Positions 23,510 to 35,735 of a DNA stretch of 64,000 bases are shown one piece after another (the stretch's first letter is position 1; each line of letters begins with the position of its first letter). The stretch covers positions 51,206,122 to 51,270,121 of the forward strand of contig CM026404.1 of NCBI GenBank assembly GCA_014843695.1, written 5' to 3'. A program made the position numbers and the translations under genes. The notes below the pieces were generated by a model. The model saw nothing but the letters and a program-made list of their open reading frames with translations, was not told the DNA's origin and did no database searches. Source of the stretch: Archivesica marissinica. Lineage: Eukaryota; Mollusca; Bivalvia; Venerida; Vesicomyidae.

Positions 23510-26500
23510 AACCAGACATGGAACCAGTCATGTATCTAGAGGTCATGGAACCAGTCATGTATCCATAGGCCATGGAACCAGTCATGTATATATAGGTCAT
23601 GGAACCAGTCATGTATATATAGGTCATGGAACCAGTCATGTATATATAGGTCATGGAACAAGACATGTATATATAGGTCATGGAACAAGACATGTATATA
23701 TAGGCCATGGAACCAGACATATATATATTGGTCATGGAACCATACACGTATCTATAGGACATGGAACCAGTCATGTATATATAGGTCATGGAACCAGTCA
23801 TGTATATATAGGTCATGGAACCAGACATGTATATATAGGTCATGGAACCATACATGTATATATAGGTCATGGAACCAGCCATGTATATATAGGCCATGGA
23901 ACCAGACATGTATATATAGGTCATGGAACCAGACATGTATATATAGGCCATGGAACCAGACATGTATATATATAGGCCATGGAACCAGACATATATCTAT
24001 AGGTCATGGAACCATACATGTATATATAGGTCATGGAACCAGACATGTATATATAGGTCATGGAACCATACATGTATATATAGGTCATGGAACCAGACAT
24101 GTATATATAGGCCATGGAACCAGACATGTATATATAGGTCATGGAACCAGACATGTATATATAGGTCATGGAACCAGACATGTATATATAGGGCATGGAA
24201 CCAGACATGTATATATAGGACATGGAACCAGACATGTATATATAGGTCAAGGAACCAGACATGTATATATAGGCCATGGAACCAGACATGTATATATAGG
24301 CCATTGAACCAGACATGTATATATAGGCCATGGAACCAGACATATATCTATAGGTCATGGAACCATACATGTATATATAGGTCAAGGAACCAGACATGTA
24401 TCTATAGGACATGGAACCAGTCATGTATATATAGGCCATGGAACCAGACATGTATATATAGGTCATGTAACCAGACATGTATATATAGGTCATGGAACCA
24501 GCCATGTATATATAGGCCATGGAACCAGACATGTATATATAGGTCATGGAACCATACATGTATATATAGGTCATGGAACCAGACATGTATATATAGGTCA
24601 TGGAACCATACATGTATATATAGGTCATGGAACCAGTCATATATCAATAGGTCATGGAACCAGACATGTATATATAGGTCATGGACCCAGAAATGTATAT
24701 ATAGGTCATGGAACCAGACATGTATATATAGGTCGTGGAACCATACATGTATATATAGGTCATGGAACCAGTCATATATATATAGGTCATGGAACCAGAC
24801 ATGTATATATAGGCCATGGAACCAGACATGTATCTATAGGCCATGGAACCAGACATGTATATATAGGCCATGGAACCATATATGTATATATAGGCCATGG
24901 ATACATACATGTATATATAGGTCATGGAACCAGTAATGTATATATAGGCCATGGAAACATACATGTATCTATAGGTCATGGAATCAGACATGTATATATA
25001 GGCCATGGAACCAGACATGTATATATAGGTCATGGAATCATACATGTATATATAGGTCATGGAACCAGATATATATATATGGGTCATGGAACCATACATG
25101 TATCTATAGGACATGGAACCAGACATGTATATATAGGCCAATGAAATATACATGTATATATAGGCCATGGAACCAGACATGTATATATAGGCCATGGAAC
25201 CAGACATGTATATATAGGTCATGGAATCATACATGCATATATAGGTCATGGAATCAGACATGTATATATAGGCCATGGAATCATACATGTATATATAGGT
25301 CATGGAACCAGATATGTATATATGGGTCATGGAACCATACATGTATCTATAGGACATGGAACCAGACATGTATATATAGGCCAATGAAATATACATGTAT
25401 ATATAGGCCATGGAACCAGACATGTATATATAGGTCATGGAACCAGCCATGTATATATAGGTCATGGAACCAGACATGTATATATAGGCCATGGAACCAG
25501 ACATGTATATATAGGTCATGGAACCATACATGTATATATAGGACATGGAACCAGTCATGTATATATAGGTCATGGAACCAGTCATATATCTATAGGTCAT
25601 GGAATCAGACATGTATCTATAGGACATGGAACCAGTCATGTATATATAGGTCATGGAACCAGACATGTATATATAGGTCATGTAACCAGATATGTATATA
25701 TAGGTCATGGAACCAGCCATGTATATATAGGCCATGGAACCAGACATGTATATATAGGTCATGGAACCATACATGTATATATAGGTCATGGAACCAGACA
25801 TGTATATATAGGTCATGGAACCATACATGTATATATAGGTCATGGAACCAGTCATATATCAATAGGTCATGGAACCAGACATGTATATATAGGTCATGGA
25901 CCCAGAAATGTATATATAGGTCATGGAACCAGACATGTATATATAGGTCGTGGAACCATACATGTATATATAGGTCATGGAACCAGACATGTATATATAG
26001 GCCATGGAACCAGACATGTATATATAGGTCATGGAACCAGACATGTATATATAGGCCATGGAACCAGACATGTATATATAGGTCATGGAACCAGACATGT
26101 ATATATATATAGGTCATGGAACCAGACATGTATATATATATAGGTCATGGAACCAGACATGTATATATAGGCCATGGAACCAGACATGTATATATAGGCC
26201 ATGGAACCAGATACGTATATATAGGCCATGGAAACATACATGTATATATAGGTCATGGAACCAGACATGTATCTATAGGCCTTGGAACCAGACATGTATA
26301 TATAGGCCATGGAACCAGACATGTATATATAGGCCATGGAACCAGACATGTATATATAGGCCATGGAACCAGACATGTATATATAGGCCATGGAACCATA
26401 TATGTATATATAGGCCATGGATACATACATGTATATATAGGTCATGGAACCAGTAATGTATATATAGGCCATGGAAACATACATGTATATATAGGTCATG

Positions 26501-27965
26501 GAATCAGACATGTATATATAGGCCATGGAATCATACATGTATATATAGGTCATGGAACCAGATATATATATATGGGTCATGGAACCATACATGTATATAT
26601 AGGTCATGTAACCAGACATGTATATATAGGTCATGGAACCAGCCATGTATATATAGGCCATGGAACCAGACATGTATATATAGGTCATGGAACCATACAT
26701 GTATATATAGGTCATGGAACCAGACATGTATATATAGGTCATGGAACCATACATGTATATATAGGTCATGGAACCAGTCATATATCAATAGGTCATGGAA
26801 CCAGACATGTATATATAGGTCATGGACCCAGAAATGTATATATAGGTCATGGAACCAGACATGTATATATAGGTCGTGGAACCATACATGTATATATAGG
26901 TCATGGAATCAGACATGTATATATAGGCCATGGAACCAGACATGTATATATAGGTCATGGAATCATACATGTATATATAGGCCATGGAACCATACATGTA
27001 TATATAGGTCATCGAACCAGACATGTATATATAGGCCAATGAAATATACATGTATATATAGGCCATGGAACCAGACATGTATATATAGGCCATGGAACCA
27101 GACATGTATATATAGGTCATGGAATCATACATGTATATATAGGTCATGGAATCAGACATGTATATATAGGCCATGGAACCAGACATGTATATATAGGTCA
27201 TGGAATCATACATGTATATATAGGCCATGGAACCATACATGTATATATAGGTCATCGAACCAGACATGTATATATATAGGTCATGGAATCATACATGTAT
27301 ATATAGGCCATGGAACCAGACATGTATCTATAGGACATGGAACCAGACATGTATATATAGGCCAATGAAATATACATGTATATATAGGCCATGGAACCAG
27401 ACATGTATATATATAGGCCATGGAACCAGACATGTATATATAGGTCATGGAACCAGACATGTATATATAGGCCATGGAACCATACATGTATCTATAGGTC
27501 ATGGAACCATACATGTATATATAGGTCATGGAACCAGACATGTATATATAGGTCATGGAATCAGACATGTCTATATAGGTCATGGAACCAGACATGTATA
27601 TATAGGCCATGGAACCAGACATGTATATATAGGCCATGGAACCATACATGTATCTATAGGCCATGGAACCAGACATGTATATATAGGCCATGGAACCATA
27701 CATGTATATATAGGCCATGGAACCATACATGTATATATAGGCCATGGAACCATACATGTATATATAGGTCATGGCATCAGACATGTATATATAGGTCATG
27801 GAACCAGACATGTATATATAGGCCATGGAACCATACATGTATATATAGGTCATGTAACCAGACATGTATATATAGATCATGGAACCATAACAGTATCTAT
27901 AGGTCATGGAACCATACATGTATATATAGATCATGGAACCATAACAGTATCTATAGGTCATGTTG
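23510..27965 (+). repeat. 27-bp satellite array, 4.5 kb, about 165 copies
   Basis: Unit gtatatataggtcatggaac cagacat (27 bp, nine codons), with tcat/ccat, agacat/atacat/agtcat and tatata/tatcta variants. Frames on both strands stay open and give repeating nonapeptides; there is no initiation context, domain or splice signal, so I reject them as genes. Blocks recur: a diagnostic gacccagaaatg unit appears near 24,686, 25,901 and 26,826, each preceded by the same series of variants. The first spacing is 1,215 bp, exactly 45 units. Confidence 0.97.
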
Positions 27966-28407
27966 ATTTTTTGGAATAGCGGCACCTAATCGATGCAGAT
28001 AAAATCCGCGCCGAAAAAGCTCCGAATACACGTTTCATCGAAACGGGGCTTAACCGTAAGAAAGGCGGTCATGCTGAAATGTTGGGTTACGTGTATGACA
28101 CTGTGTGTGGACATAAAGAATGACCATTTCCCTACATTTGTCTAAACATTTACAACATACAAACATATAGAGTATGGTGATTATTTGACATTACATTACA
28201 CATTTCTATAAATTCTGTACTTTCTAAAACATCGATATACACAAATCAATGATTATAAACAATAGCTGTTTTACCGTATATCGCATCACATTTCACGCTC
28301 AAGCTAGCGTGCGATTGTGTCATCTAATGGTATTATTAAATAAATTTCAACATAATAGAGTTAAAATACACAATATGACCATTAAATACAACATTTGAAT
28401 AGGAGTG
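27966..28407. other. single-copy sequence, no gene recognised
   Basis: The 28,000-28,090 stretch is richer in CpG (aaatccgcgccgaaaaagct) than its surroundings, but no frame with splice sites is evident. Confidence 0.4.
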
Positions 28408-28722
28408 CAGGGTTCATTTTAGGTCAGAATTTTTGGGAGAAGTGAGAAAGCGCGTGATCGCTTCCTTAAATGGTGTTCTTTAATATACTTCTGCAAAATA
28501 AGGTTAAAATGCACAGTACAACCATTAAATACAACATTTGAATAGAAGGAGTGCTTTATAATGGGTCAGTGTATCTTACTAGACAAAATATTGTTTGAAA
28601 ATCGTAAAAACCAAAAAATATTTATTTTTTTATTTTTAGGGAGAAGTGGGGCCCCCCAGAGGGCGAAGTCAGGGTCCCTAGGGCGACAATTTCGCCCACA
28701 TCGCCCTCTAGAATGATCCCTG
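28408..28722. mobile_element. CAGGG-ended MITE
   Basis: Starts CAGGGTTCATTTTAGGTCAG and ends CTAGAATGATCCCTG. It is flanked by gagtg on both sides (28,403-28,407 and 28,723-28,727). It shares its whole length with segments of the nested elements at 22,632 and 60,055, including gggcgaagtcagggtcccta gggcgacaatttcgccc. A partial, more diverged relative follows directly at about 28,725-28,852. Confidence 0.75.
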
Positions 28723-28855
28723 GAGTGCATTATAATGCACAGTGTATCTATCTTACTGGACAATATTTTGGGGAAAAGTGGTGCCCTCAGGGGGCAAAGA
28801 CAGGGTCCCAAGAGTTACTACTTCGCCCATGTCACCCTCTAGAATGAGCCCTGAT

Positions 28856-29220
28856 TTCACAATTTGATATGTATTTTTGTCATGTACTGGCAGCTAATAA
28901 TATGGTATTTATAATACAGCAACCCCAATTAATATTTGCACCCATCTAATATGCTATGTTCGTTGATATTAATTAGGTCACAGTAAGCACAGAGGTATGA
29001 AATTCTGCACAATAATGACTACTGACTTCAATCCCAATGTTATAACTAATGTATTTTACCCCACAGGCATGGCCAACCATAACAGTGCTTTCATAGTATA
29101 CCGGGTGCTGAAAAAATATTTTTTTAAAAATTAAAAGTTAATATTTTATTAATTCATTTTTACTTTTTCAGCCTAATTATACTATAAATGCACATAATTA
29201 TGTCAATACAAATATTTTTA
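28856..29220. other. AT-rich sequence, no gene recognised
   Basis: No domain, splice sites or repeat family assigned. Confidence 0.4.
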
Positions 29221-29726
29221 ATTCTAACACGACCCAGCTAATAACATACATACTTGTAGAGTAAAATCTATCTCGGGTTATTCTGCAATATACCTACCTT
29301 GAACTATGCTGCGCGTGCACCGTGTTTTGGCTATTCCATTTATGCAATGCATGTACAGTTTTATGAATGAAAGTCACGTGATGTTTGTAAAAAATACCGT
29401 GGGAATTCACGGAAGTGAGCTATTTTTAGAATCAGATAATCTCTTGTCCGTCTTGTTTTTCTGTTAAGTAACGTTTCAGTTACTATTCCGTACAGTTTTA
29501 TTTTACAAAATAAATAAAATTATTGATCAGTTACAACTTTTGTTCATTTATGCACTAGATTGATATTTTCCATAAAAAATAACGTCATCACCCCTTACGC
29601 GGGAGGAAATTTCGAAAGCCAAACGCAGCGGCGTTTGAAGAAAATACTCCTTTAAAATTATTAGAAGTAAGTCGTGTTAGAATCGAAATAATAAGTATCA
29701 ACCGTGGTATATCGCAGAATAACCCG
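29221..29726. repeat. interleaved inverted repeats
   Basis: attctaacacgac (29,221-29,233) has its reverse complement at 29,671-29,683. cgggttattctgcaatatac c (29,274-29,294) has a near-perfect reverse complement at 29,706-29,726. The two pairs overlap rather than nest, which would fit two overlapping MITE remnants. Confidence 0.6.
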
Positions 29727-29734
29727 AGTTTGAA

Positions 29735-29801
29735 GTTCTTATGCATAGAAATATATCACGAAGGCCGAATATGATAGTGATATATTTCTACGCATAAGAA
29801 C
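29735..29801. repeat. 67-bp near-perfect hairpin
   Basis: gttcttatgcatagaaatat atcac pairs with gtgatatatttctacgcata agaac, a 25-bp stem with one mismatch around a 17-base loop. It could be a small MITE or the end of the element at 29,221-29,726. No pri-miRNA context can be judged from sequence alone. Confidence 0.75.
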
Positions 29802-29976
29802 GACAAACGATTATTATTATTTCTTAATTATACTAGTATACTATCAAAGCAATGTTGTGACTGTCAGTGTTTTACCCCATGTAGGTAGAAACAAATAATA
29901 TCAATATTTCAGCACCATGCATTATATATATTATTGTTATTATATACCATAACATAGACTTGAAACAAACCTTAGT
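29802..29976. other. AT-rich spacer
   Basis: Nothing assigned. Confidence 0.4.
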
Positions 29977-30215
29977 GTAACGGATCAATGGTCCGGTGGT
30001 TAACAAACCAGACTCATAAATAATTCAAGGGTGGTAGGTTCGATCCACAACTACACCATGCTAGATGTTGGTGTGTTACATCGTGCAGAACCAGAGGAGC
30101 CTCTGGAATGGGGATCTGAATCATTGCACTATCCTACACAACTTGAAATTACTAAATCTATTCCGGAGGCATCGCTCATGTGGGCAACCGGTAGTGATAA
30201 ATGCAGTAGTAGCTT
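29977..30215 (+). mobile_element. SINE with a different tRNA head joined to the Thr-type body
   Basis: The head has an A-box-like atcaatggtccggtggttaa, an anticodon loop reading CAT (Met-like) and B box ggttcgatcca. The body resumes with gcagaaccagaggagcctct ggaat and ends caaccggtagtgataaat, as in the Thr-type SINE, but the Nin-like block is reduced. The minisatellite palindrome begins right after it. Confidence 0.75.
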
Positions 30216-30220
30216 TACAT

Positions 30221-31155
30221 GCAATTACTTATTGTTCTGTACAAATGCCATTATGTTATGTGCAATTGAATTGTCATTATGTTCAGCATAAACTTCATTA
30301 TGTTCTGTACAAATGCCATTATGTTATGTGCAATTGAATTGGCATTATGTTCTGCACAAATGCCATTATGTTATGTGCAATTGAATTGTCATATGTTCTG
30401 TACAAATGCCATTATGTTATGTGCGATTGAATTGTCATTATGTTCTGCACAAATGCCATTATGTTATGTGCAATTGAATTGTCATTATGGTCTGCACAAA
30501 TGCCATTAGGTTATGTGCGATTGAATTGTCATTATGTTCTATACAAATGCCATTATGTTATGTGCAATTGAATTGTCATTATGGTCTGTACACATGCCAT
30601 TATGGTATGTGCAATTGAATTGTCATTATGGTCTGTACAAATGCCATTATGTTCAGTATAAACTTCATTATGTTATGTACAAACTACAGTTTGTACAGAG
30701 TATAATGAAGTTTGTAGAGAACATAATGAAGTTTGTAGAGAACATAATGAAGCTTGTACAGAACATAATGGCGATTGCACATAACAGAATGGCGATTGCA
30801 CATAACATAATGTCGATTGCACATAACAGACTGGCGATTGCACATAACATAATGGCGATTGCACATAACATAATGGTGATTGCACATAACATAATGACGA
30901 TTGCACATAACATAATGGCGATTGCACATAACAGAATGGCGATTGCACATAACAGAATGGCGATTGCACATAACAGAATGGCGATTGCACATAACATAAT
31001 GTCGATTGCACATAACATAATGGCGATTGCACATAACATAATGGCGATTGCACATAACAGAATGGCGATTGCACATAACAGAATGGCGATTGCACATAAC
31101 AGAATGGCGATTGCACATAACAGAATGGCATGCGTACAGAGCAATAAGTAATTGC
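30221..31155. repeat. 935-bp inverted repeat made of minisatellites (47-bp and 21-bp units)
   Basis: The left arm has about nine ~47-bp units (tgttctgtacaaatgccatt atgttatgtgcaattg...). The right arm has about 18 units of 21 bp (aacataatggcgattgcacat), which is the reverse complement of part of the left unit. The arms end symmetrically: gcaattacttattgttctgt at 30,221-30,240 and its near reverse complement up to 31,155. The centre is the perfect 10-bp pair tgtacaaact / agtttgtaca at 30,676-30,697. Open frames across it are repeat artefacts. Confidence 0.9.
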
Positions 31156-31616
31156 ACACGATAAGGCAGCTATGGCGTTCCATTGGTCAGTCTCATGGGT
31201 CATACTGGGATTGTGACCATAGAGGTGTGATTGATGGAAATGTGTGTATAAATGTATTAAGATTCCTAGAAATTCTTTACTAACACTATGACACTATCAT
31301 CTTTTCAACATTGCGTCCTTGACCTTGAGCTACCTGACCCACATTATCACAGCTACAAAGGACATGGCACTGACTTATAACTTGACTATATCCATATCTG
31401 CTCTAGCTTTTACTGCGATCTTTGAACACATGGTCTATGACCCATACTGTCATGTCTGCCTGAACTATTCTAGCACCAGATCACACGACGACGTGTAATC
31501 CCAGGTTTTATATAGAACGTGACCTATATCTCTGTGAACTTGTGTTGTATATTTGAGCACAAGATCTATTACCTGTAATATGACATCAACCTGAGCACAT
31601 TCAACCTACTTTACCA
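31156..31616 (-). other. likely 3' untranslated or downstream region of the CUB-type gene
   Basis: Lies downstream of the terminal exon. I found no clear AATAAA on the minus strand, so the transcript end is undetermined. No other feature. Confidence 0.35.
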
Positions 31617-31888
31617 GGTCAATCTATGATTTGTACTATCTGCGTCTGCCGGAGCTCTGTGACCTTGACCTCTGAGTACCAGATCTATGGCCTGTACTAT
31701 CTGCGTCTGCCGGAGCTCTGTGACCTTGACCTCTGAGTACCAGATCTATGGCCTGTACTATCGGCGTCTACCAGAGCTCTGCGACCTTGACCTCTGAGTA
31801 CCAGATCTATGGCCTGTACTATCTGCGTCTGCCAGAGCTCTGCGACCTTGACCTCTGAGTACCAGATCTATGGCCTGTACTATCGCGT
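31617..31888 (-). repeat. 61-bp tandem repeat, about 4.5 copies, overlapping the CDS end
   Basis: Units begin at 31,678, 31,739, 31,800 and 31,861 on the plus strand, 61 bp apart, each starting accagatctatggcctgtac. On the minus strand the last coding residues of the CUB-type gene (STGHRSGTQRSRSQSSGRRR) come from the first unit. The unit nearest the gene body lacks one base relative to the others, and the stop codon falls at the boundary into the next unit. Confidence 0.95.
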
Positions 31889-32720
31889 CTGCTACGATGT
31901 TCATCCTCACTGTCATGGTGATGTCTTCTTCGTCGATCGTCATAGTCACTATAACTATCTCTCTCGTCATAATAATCTCGTTTTCTGTGTGGACGAGAGC
32001 CAGTAGAGGATGACCTTTGTCTTCCGCCATGACTCCGAGTTCTATTCCTACTACTGTCGCCATGGCGATCATCGTCATAACGCTCATAACTATAATCTGA
32101 ATCGGCATGACTTTCTCTATAATTACCCACACTTCTCGAAGGTGAATGAGACTTATTTCTAGTTCTAGAACTCCTGGTTGAACCCTTCTGTGAACTTCGA
32201 TCATTAAAAGACCGGCCCTTATTTCGGGCCTCTCTAACAGACTTTTTAATATTTTCATCTGTGAGAGCAAGCCTATCATCTTTATGAGCTCGGTTGGCTC
32301 TACCAAAACCCCTGCTCGACTCGGCCCTGCTCAGTTGATCTGCTCTCTGATGTTCCCTTCTCCGCGATTCTTCGTACCGCTGTTCCTCCTCATCCCTCGC
32401 TTTACGGTAATTTTCTTTGTGTAAACCGCGCCTCATAGAATCAAACTCATGCTTCACATTTTTGATGGCAGGTTTAAGTTTGACTTCTCCATTCCTGCCT
32501 CCATCAACTTGTTCACTATCGTGACTCTGGGTGTCGATGGAGTTACAGTGACCATTTTTTTCTGTGATTGTGGTTCTGAACGCAGGGTATGTGCTATGCT
32601 TACTGCTGTGTACGGAACCATGAATAGAACTGTGTACGGAACCATGAATAGAACTGTGTACGGAACCATGAATAGAACTGTGTACGGAACTGTGAGTGGA
32701 ACTGTCCCCTCGTACAGCAC
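31819..32720 (-). CDS. terminal exon of CUB-type membrane protein: Arg/Ser/Asp-rich cytoplasmic tail
   Basis: Exon 5 of the minus-strand model. Acceptor gactttatcagctgcag precedes GTGCTG. The exon supplies 2 nt completing a Gly codon, then 299 codons and a TAG stop at 31,819-31,821. It starts AVRGDSSTHSS, then has in-frame octapeptide repeats (VHSSIHGS) encoded by a 24-bp repeat at about 32,607-32,700. Next is a charged Glu/Arg helical stretch (KARDEEEQRYEESRRREHQR), then a region rich in RS, SR, RD and DY pairs (SHSPSRS, DYYDERDSYSDYDDRRRRHHH). The composition would suit an intracellular tail with phosphorylatable Ser/Tyr. I know no family with this tail. The phase matches the transmembrane exon at 35,695. 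The last part overlaps a 61-bp tandem repeat, so copy-number change would alter the C-terminus. Confidence 0.75.
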
Positions 32721-33609
32721 CTGCAGCTGATAAAGTCATCAAAATTATTAATTTTACACAAAAAATTGCTAAAGGTTGTATATACATAAATAGGCAGAAG
32801 TGCATCCGCGGTCGAATTTAGTCCCAATAACTAATATAGTTAATTTTTCTTTTTGGTAAAAATGCATTTTCATGACAGGCAGTGTATAGTTTTTTTGTTT
32901 TTTGAGAAATTATGTGACTTGAGAAGACTTCAGATTAGTTGATGTTAGAAAAGATGTGATATAAGAATTCAGGCCATTGTAAACTGAAGGTTGGTATACT
33001 GTATTATTTGGTAGAGGAATACAGTGTGTAAACACAGTGATGTTATTCACAGGTGAGCATTGGCTGTTTGAAACATAAAATATGAAATATTCTTGGTGTG
33101 TTTCAGGCTGATTTGAATACCTCTTCACAGTGGATGTGGTATCAGAAGAAATGAAAGATTGGAAATATAAAAAAACAGACTGTATGTTTTTACTTTTTAC
33201 TATGTATTTAATACGCAATTTATTTTTTGTTTTGCAACCTAAAGGCCCCATCACATTAAGGTGCTAAATTTAATATAAATTCCTTTCCAATATTGGGGTG
33301 GGCGTGTGTTGATTGGAAGACTAGGAATAATGAGCTGGCGAAGATGAAAATCTAGCAATTAATTCAGTATCACTAAGCAATCAATTAATTCAGAATCAAT
33401 AAATGATCATTTAATCATTCATAATCAATAAATCAATAAACAATCAATTAATTCATAATTAATAAATTAGTAAACAATCAATTTTAATCCATGACCAATA
33501 AATGAATACACTATCAATTAATTTATTATCAATAATTGACTGAATAAATTGTCAATAAATTAATTATCTCTAAATGAATAAACTATCAATTAATGGGCAT
33601 TTCACTTAT
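32721..33609 (-). other. intron 4, non-repetitive part
   Basis: AT-rich. 33,360-33,600 is a degenerate tract of caatcaattaattcataatc-like repeats. Open frames here (for example 32,910-33,254) have no recognisable domain. Confidence 0.5.
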
Positions 33610-35300
33610 CAGAAGGTGACAGCATAAATATGGAGTGAGTCAGGACAGCTTTTCACTTACCAGAGAAGGAAACAGTAGAGATATAGAGTGAACCAGGATG
33701 GCATCTCACTTACCAGAGAAGGAAACAGTAGAGATATAGAGTGAACCAGGATGGCTTTTCACTTACCAGAGAAGGAAACAGTAGAGATATAGAGTGAACC
33801 AGGATGGCTTTCCACCTACCAGAGAGATGGAAACAGTAGAGATATAGAGTGAACCAGGATGGCTTTCCACCTACCAGAGAGATGGAAACAGTAGAGATAT
33901 AGAGTGAACCAGGATGGCTTTCCACCTACCAGAGATGGAAACAGTAGAGATATAGAATGAACCAGGATGACTTTCCACCTACCAGAGATGGAAACAGTAG
34001 AGATATAGAGTGAACCAGGATGGCTTTCCACCTACCAGAGAGATGGAAACAGTAGAGATATAGAGTGAACCAGGATGGCTTTCCACCTACCAGAGATGGA
34101 AACAGTAGAGATATAGAGTGAACCAGGATGGCTTTCCACCTACCAGAGAGATGGAAACAGTAGAGATATAGAGTGAACCAGGATGGCTTTCCACCTACCA
34201 GAGAGATGGAAACAGTAGAGATATAGAGTGAACCAGGATGGCTTTCCACCTACCAGAGAGATGGAAACAGTAGAGATATAGAGTGAACCAGGATGGCTTT
34301 CCACCTACCAGAGAGATGGAAACAGTAGAGATATAGAGTGAACCAGGATGGCTTTCCACCTACCAGAGAGATGGAAACAGCAGAGATATAGAGTGAACCA
34401 GGATGGCTTTCCACCTACCAGAGAGATGGAAACAGTAGAGATATAGAGTGAACCAGGATGGCTTTCCACCTACCAGAGAGGTGGAAACAGTAGAGATATA
34501 GAGTGAACCAGGATGGCTTTCCACCTACCAGAGATGGAAACAGTAGAGATATAGAGTGAACCAGGATGACTTTCCACCTACCAGAGAGATGGAAACAGCA
34601 GAGATATAGAGAACCAGGATGGCTTTCCACCTACCAGAGATGGAAACAGTAGAGATATAGAATGAACCAGGATGACTTTCCACCTACCAGAGATGGAAAC
34701 AGTAGAGATATAGAGTGAACCAGGATGGCTTTCCACCTACAGAGAGATGGAAACAGTAGAGATATAGAGTGAACCAGGATGGCTTTCCACCTACCAGAGA
34801 GATGGAAACAGTAGAGATATAGAGTGAACCAGGATGGCTTTCCACCTACCAGAGAGATGGAAACAGTAGAGATATAGAGTGAACCAGGATGGCTTTCCAC
34901 CTACCAGAGATGGAAACAGTAGAGATATAGAGTGAACCAGGATGGCTTTCCACCTACCAGAGAGATGGAAACAGTAGAGATATAGAGTGAACCAGGATGG
35001 CTTTCCACCTACCAGAGAGATGGAAACAGCAGAGATATAGAGTGAACCAGGATGGCTTTCCACCTACCAGAGAGATATGGAAACAGTATAGATATAGAGT
35101 GAACCAGGATGGCTTTCTACCTACCAGAGAGATGGAAACAGTAGAGATATAGAGTGAACCAGGATGGCTTTTCACTTACCAGAAGGAAACAGCATAAACA
35201 TGGAGTGAACAAGGATGGCTTTTCACCTACCAGAGATGGAAACAGCATACACATGGAGTGAACCAGGATGGCTTTTCACCTACCAGATGGAAACAGCATA
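33610..35300 (-). repeat. 53/55-bp minisatellite in intron 4 derived from the exon 4 end and its 5' splice site
   Basis: Plus-strand unit gatggaaacagtagagatat agagtgaaccaggatggctt tccacctaccagaga, about 30 copies of 53-55 bp. On the minus strand every unit reads ...KAILVHSISLLFPS... followed by CTG|GTAGGT or CTG|GTAAGT. This is a diverged form of the end of the transmembrane exon (KAILARSMSLLLPS, then CTG|GTAAGA). Unit lengths are not multiples of three. The array grades into the 90-bp array at 35,310-35,735. Confidence 0.9.
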
Positions 35301-35309
35301 GTTATAGAG

Positions 35310-35735
35310 CGAGTAGGGGATGGCTTTTTCTTACCAGAAGGGAGCAACAGTGACATAGAGCTAGCCAGGATGGCTTTTTTCTTACCAGAAGGAAGCAACG
35401 AGCCAAGGATGGCTTTTCTCTTACCAGAAGGAAGCAACAGTGACATAGAGCTAGCCAGGATGGCTTTTTTCTTACCAGAAGGAAGCAACGAGCCAAGGAT
35501 GGCTTTTCTCTTACCAGAAGGGAGCAACAGTGACATAGAGCTAGCCAGGATGGCTTTTTTCTTACCAGAAGGAAGCAACGAGCCAAGGATGGCTTTTCTC
35601 TTAACAGAAGGGAGCAACAGTGACATAGAGCTAGCCAGGATGGCTTTTTTCTTACCAGAAGGAAGCAACGAGCCAAGGATGGCTTTTCTCTTACCAGAAG
35701 GAAGCAACAGTGACATAGAGCGAGCCAGGATGGCT
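35310..35735 (-). repeat. 90-bp higher-order repeat of the exon 4 end plus splice donor
   Basis: Alternating 39- and 51-bp segments form a 90-bp dimer, about 4.5 copies; the agcaacagtgacatagag segment recurs at 35,341, 35,431, 35,521, 35,611 and 35,701. Each segment ends in CTTCTG|GTAAGA-type sequence on the minus strand. The possible exon ends are at 35,695, 35,656, 35,605, 35,566, 35,515, 35,476, 35,425, 35,386 and 35,335. All intervals are multiples of three. The donor at 35,605 is mutated (GT to TT). The frame stays open through the array. Confidence 0.92.

Noticed and set aside
23460..27985. Long nonapeptide-repeat frames on both strands
   Set aside because: The 27-bp unit is nine codons without a stop on either strand; open frames on opposite strands over the same DNA show that it is a repeat effect.
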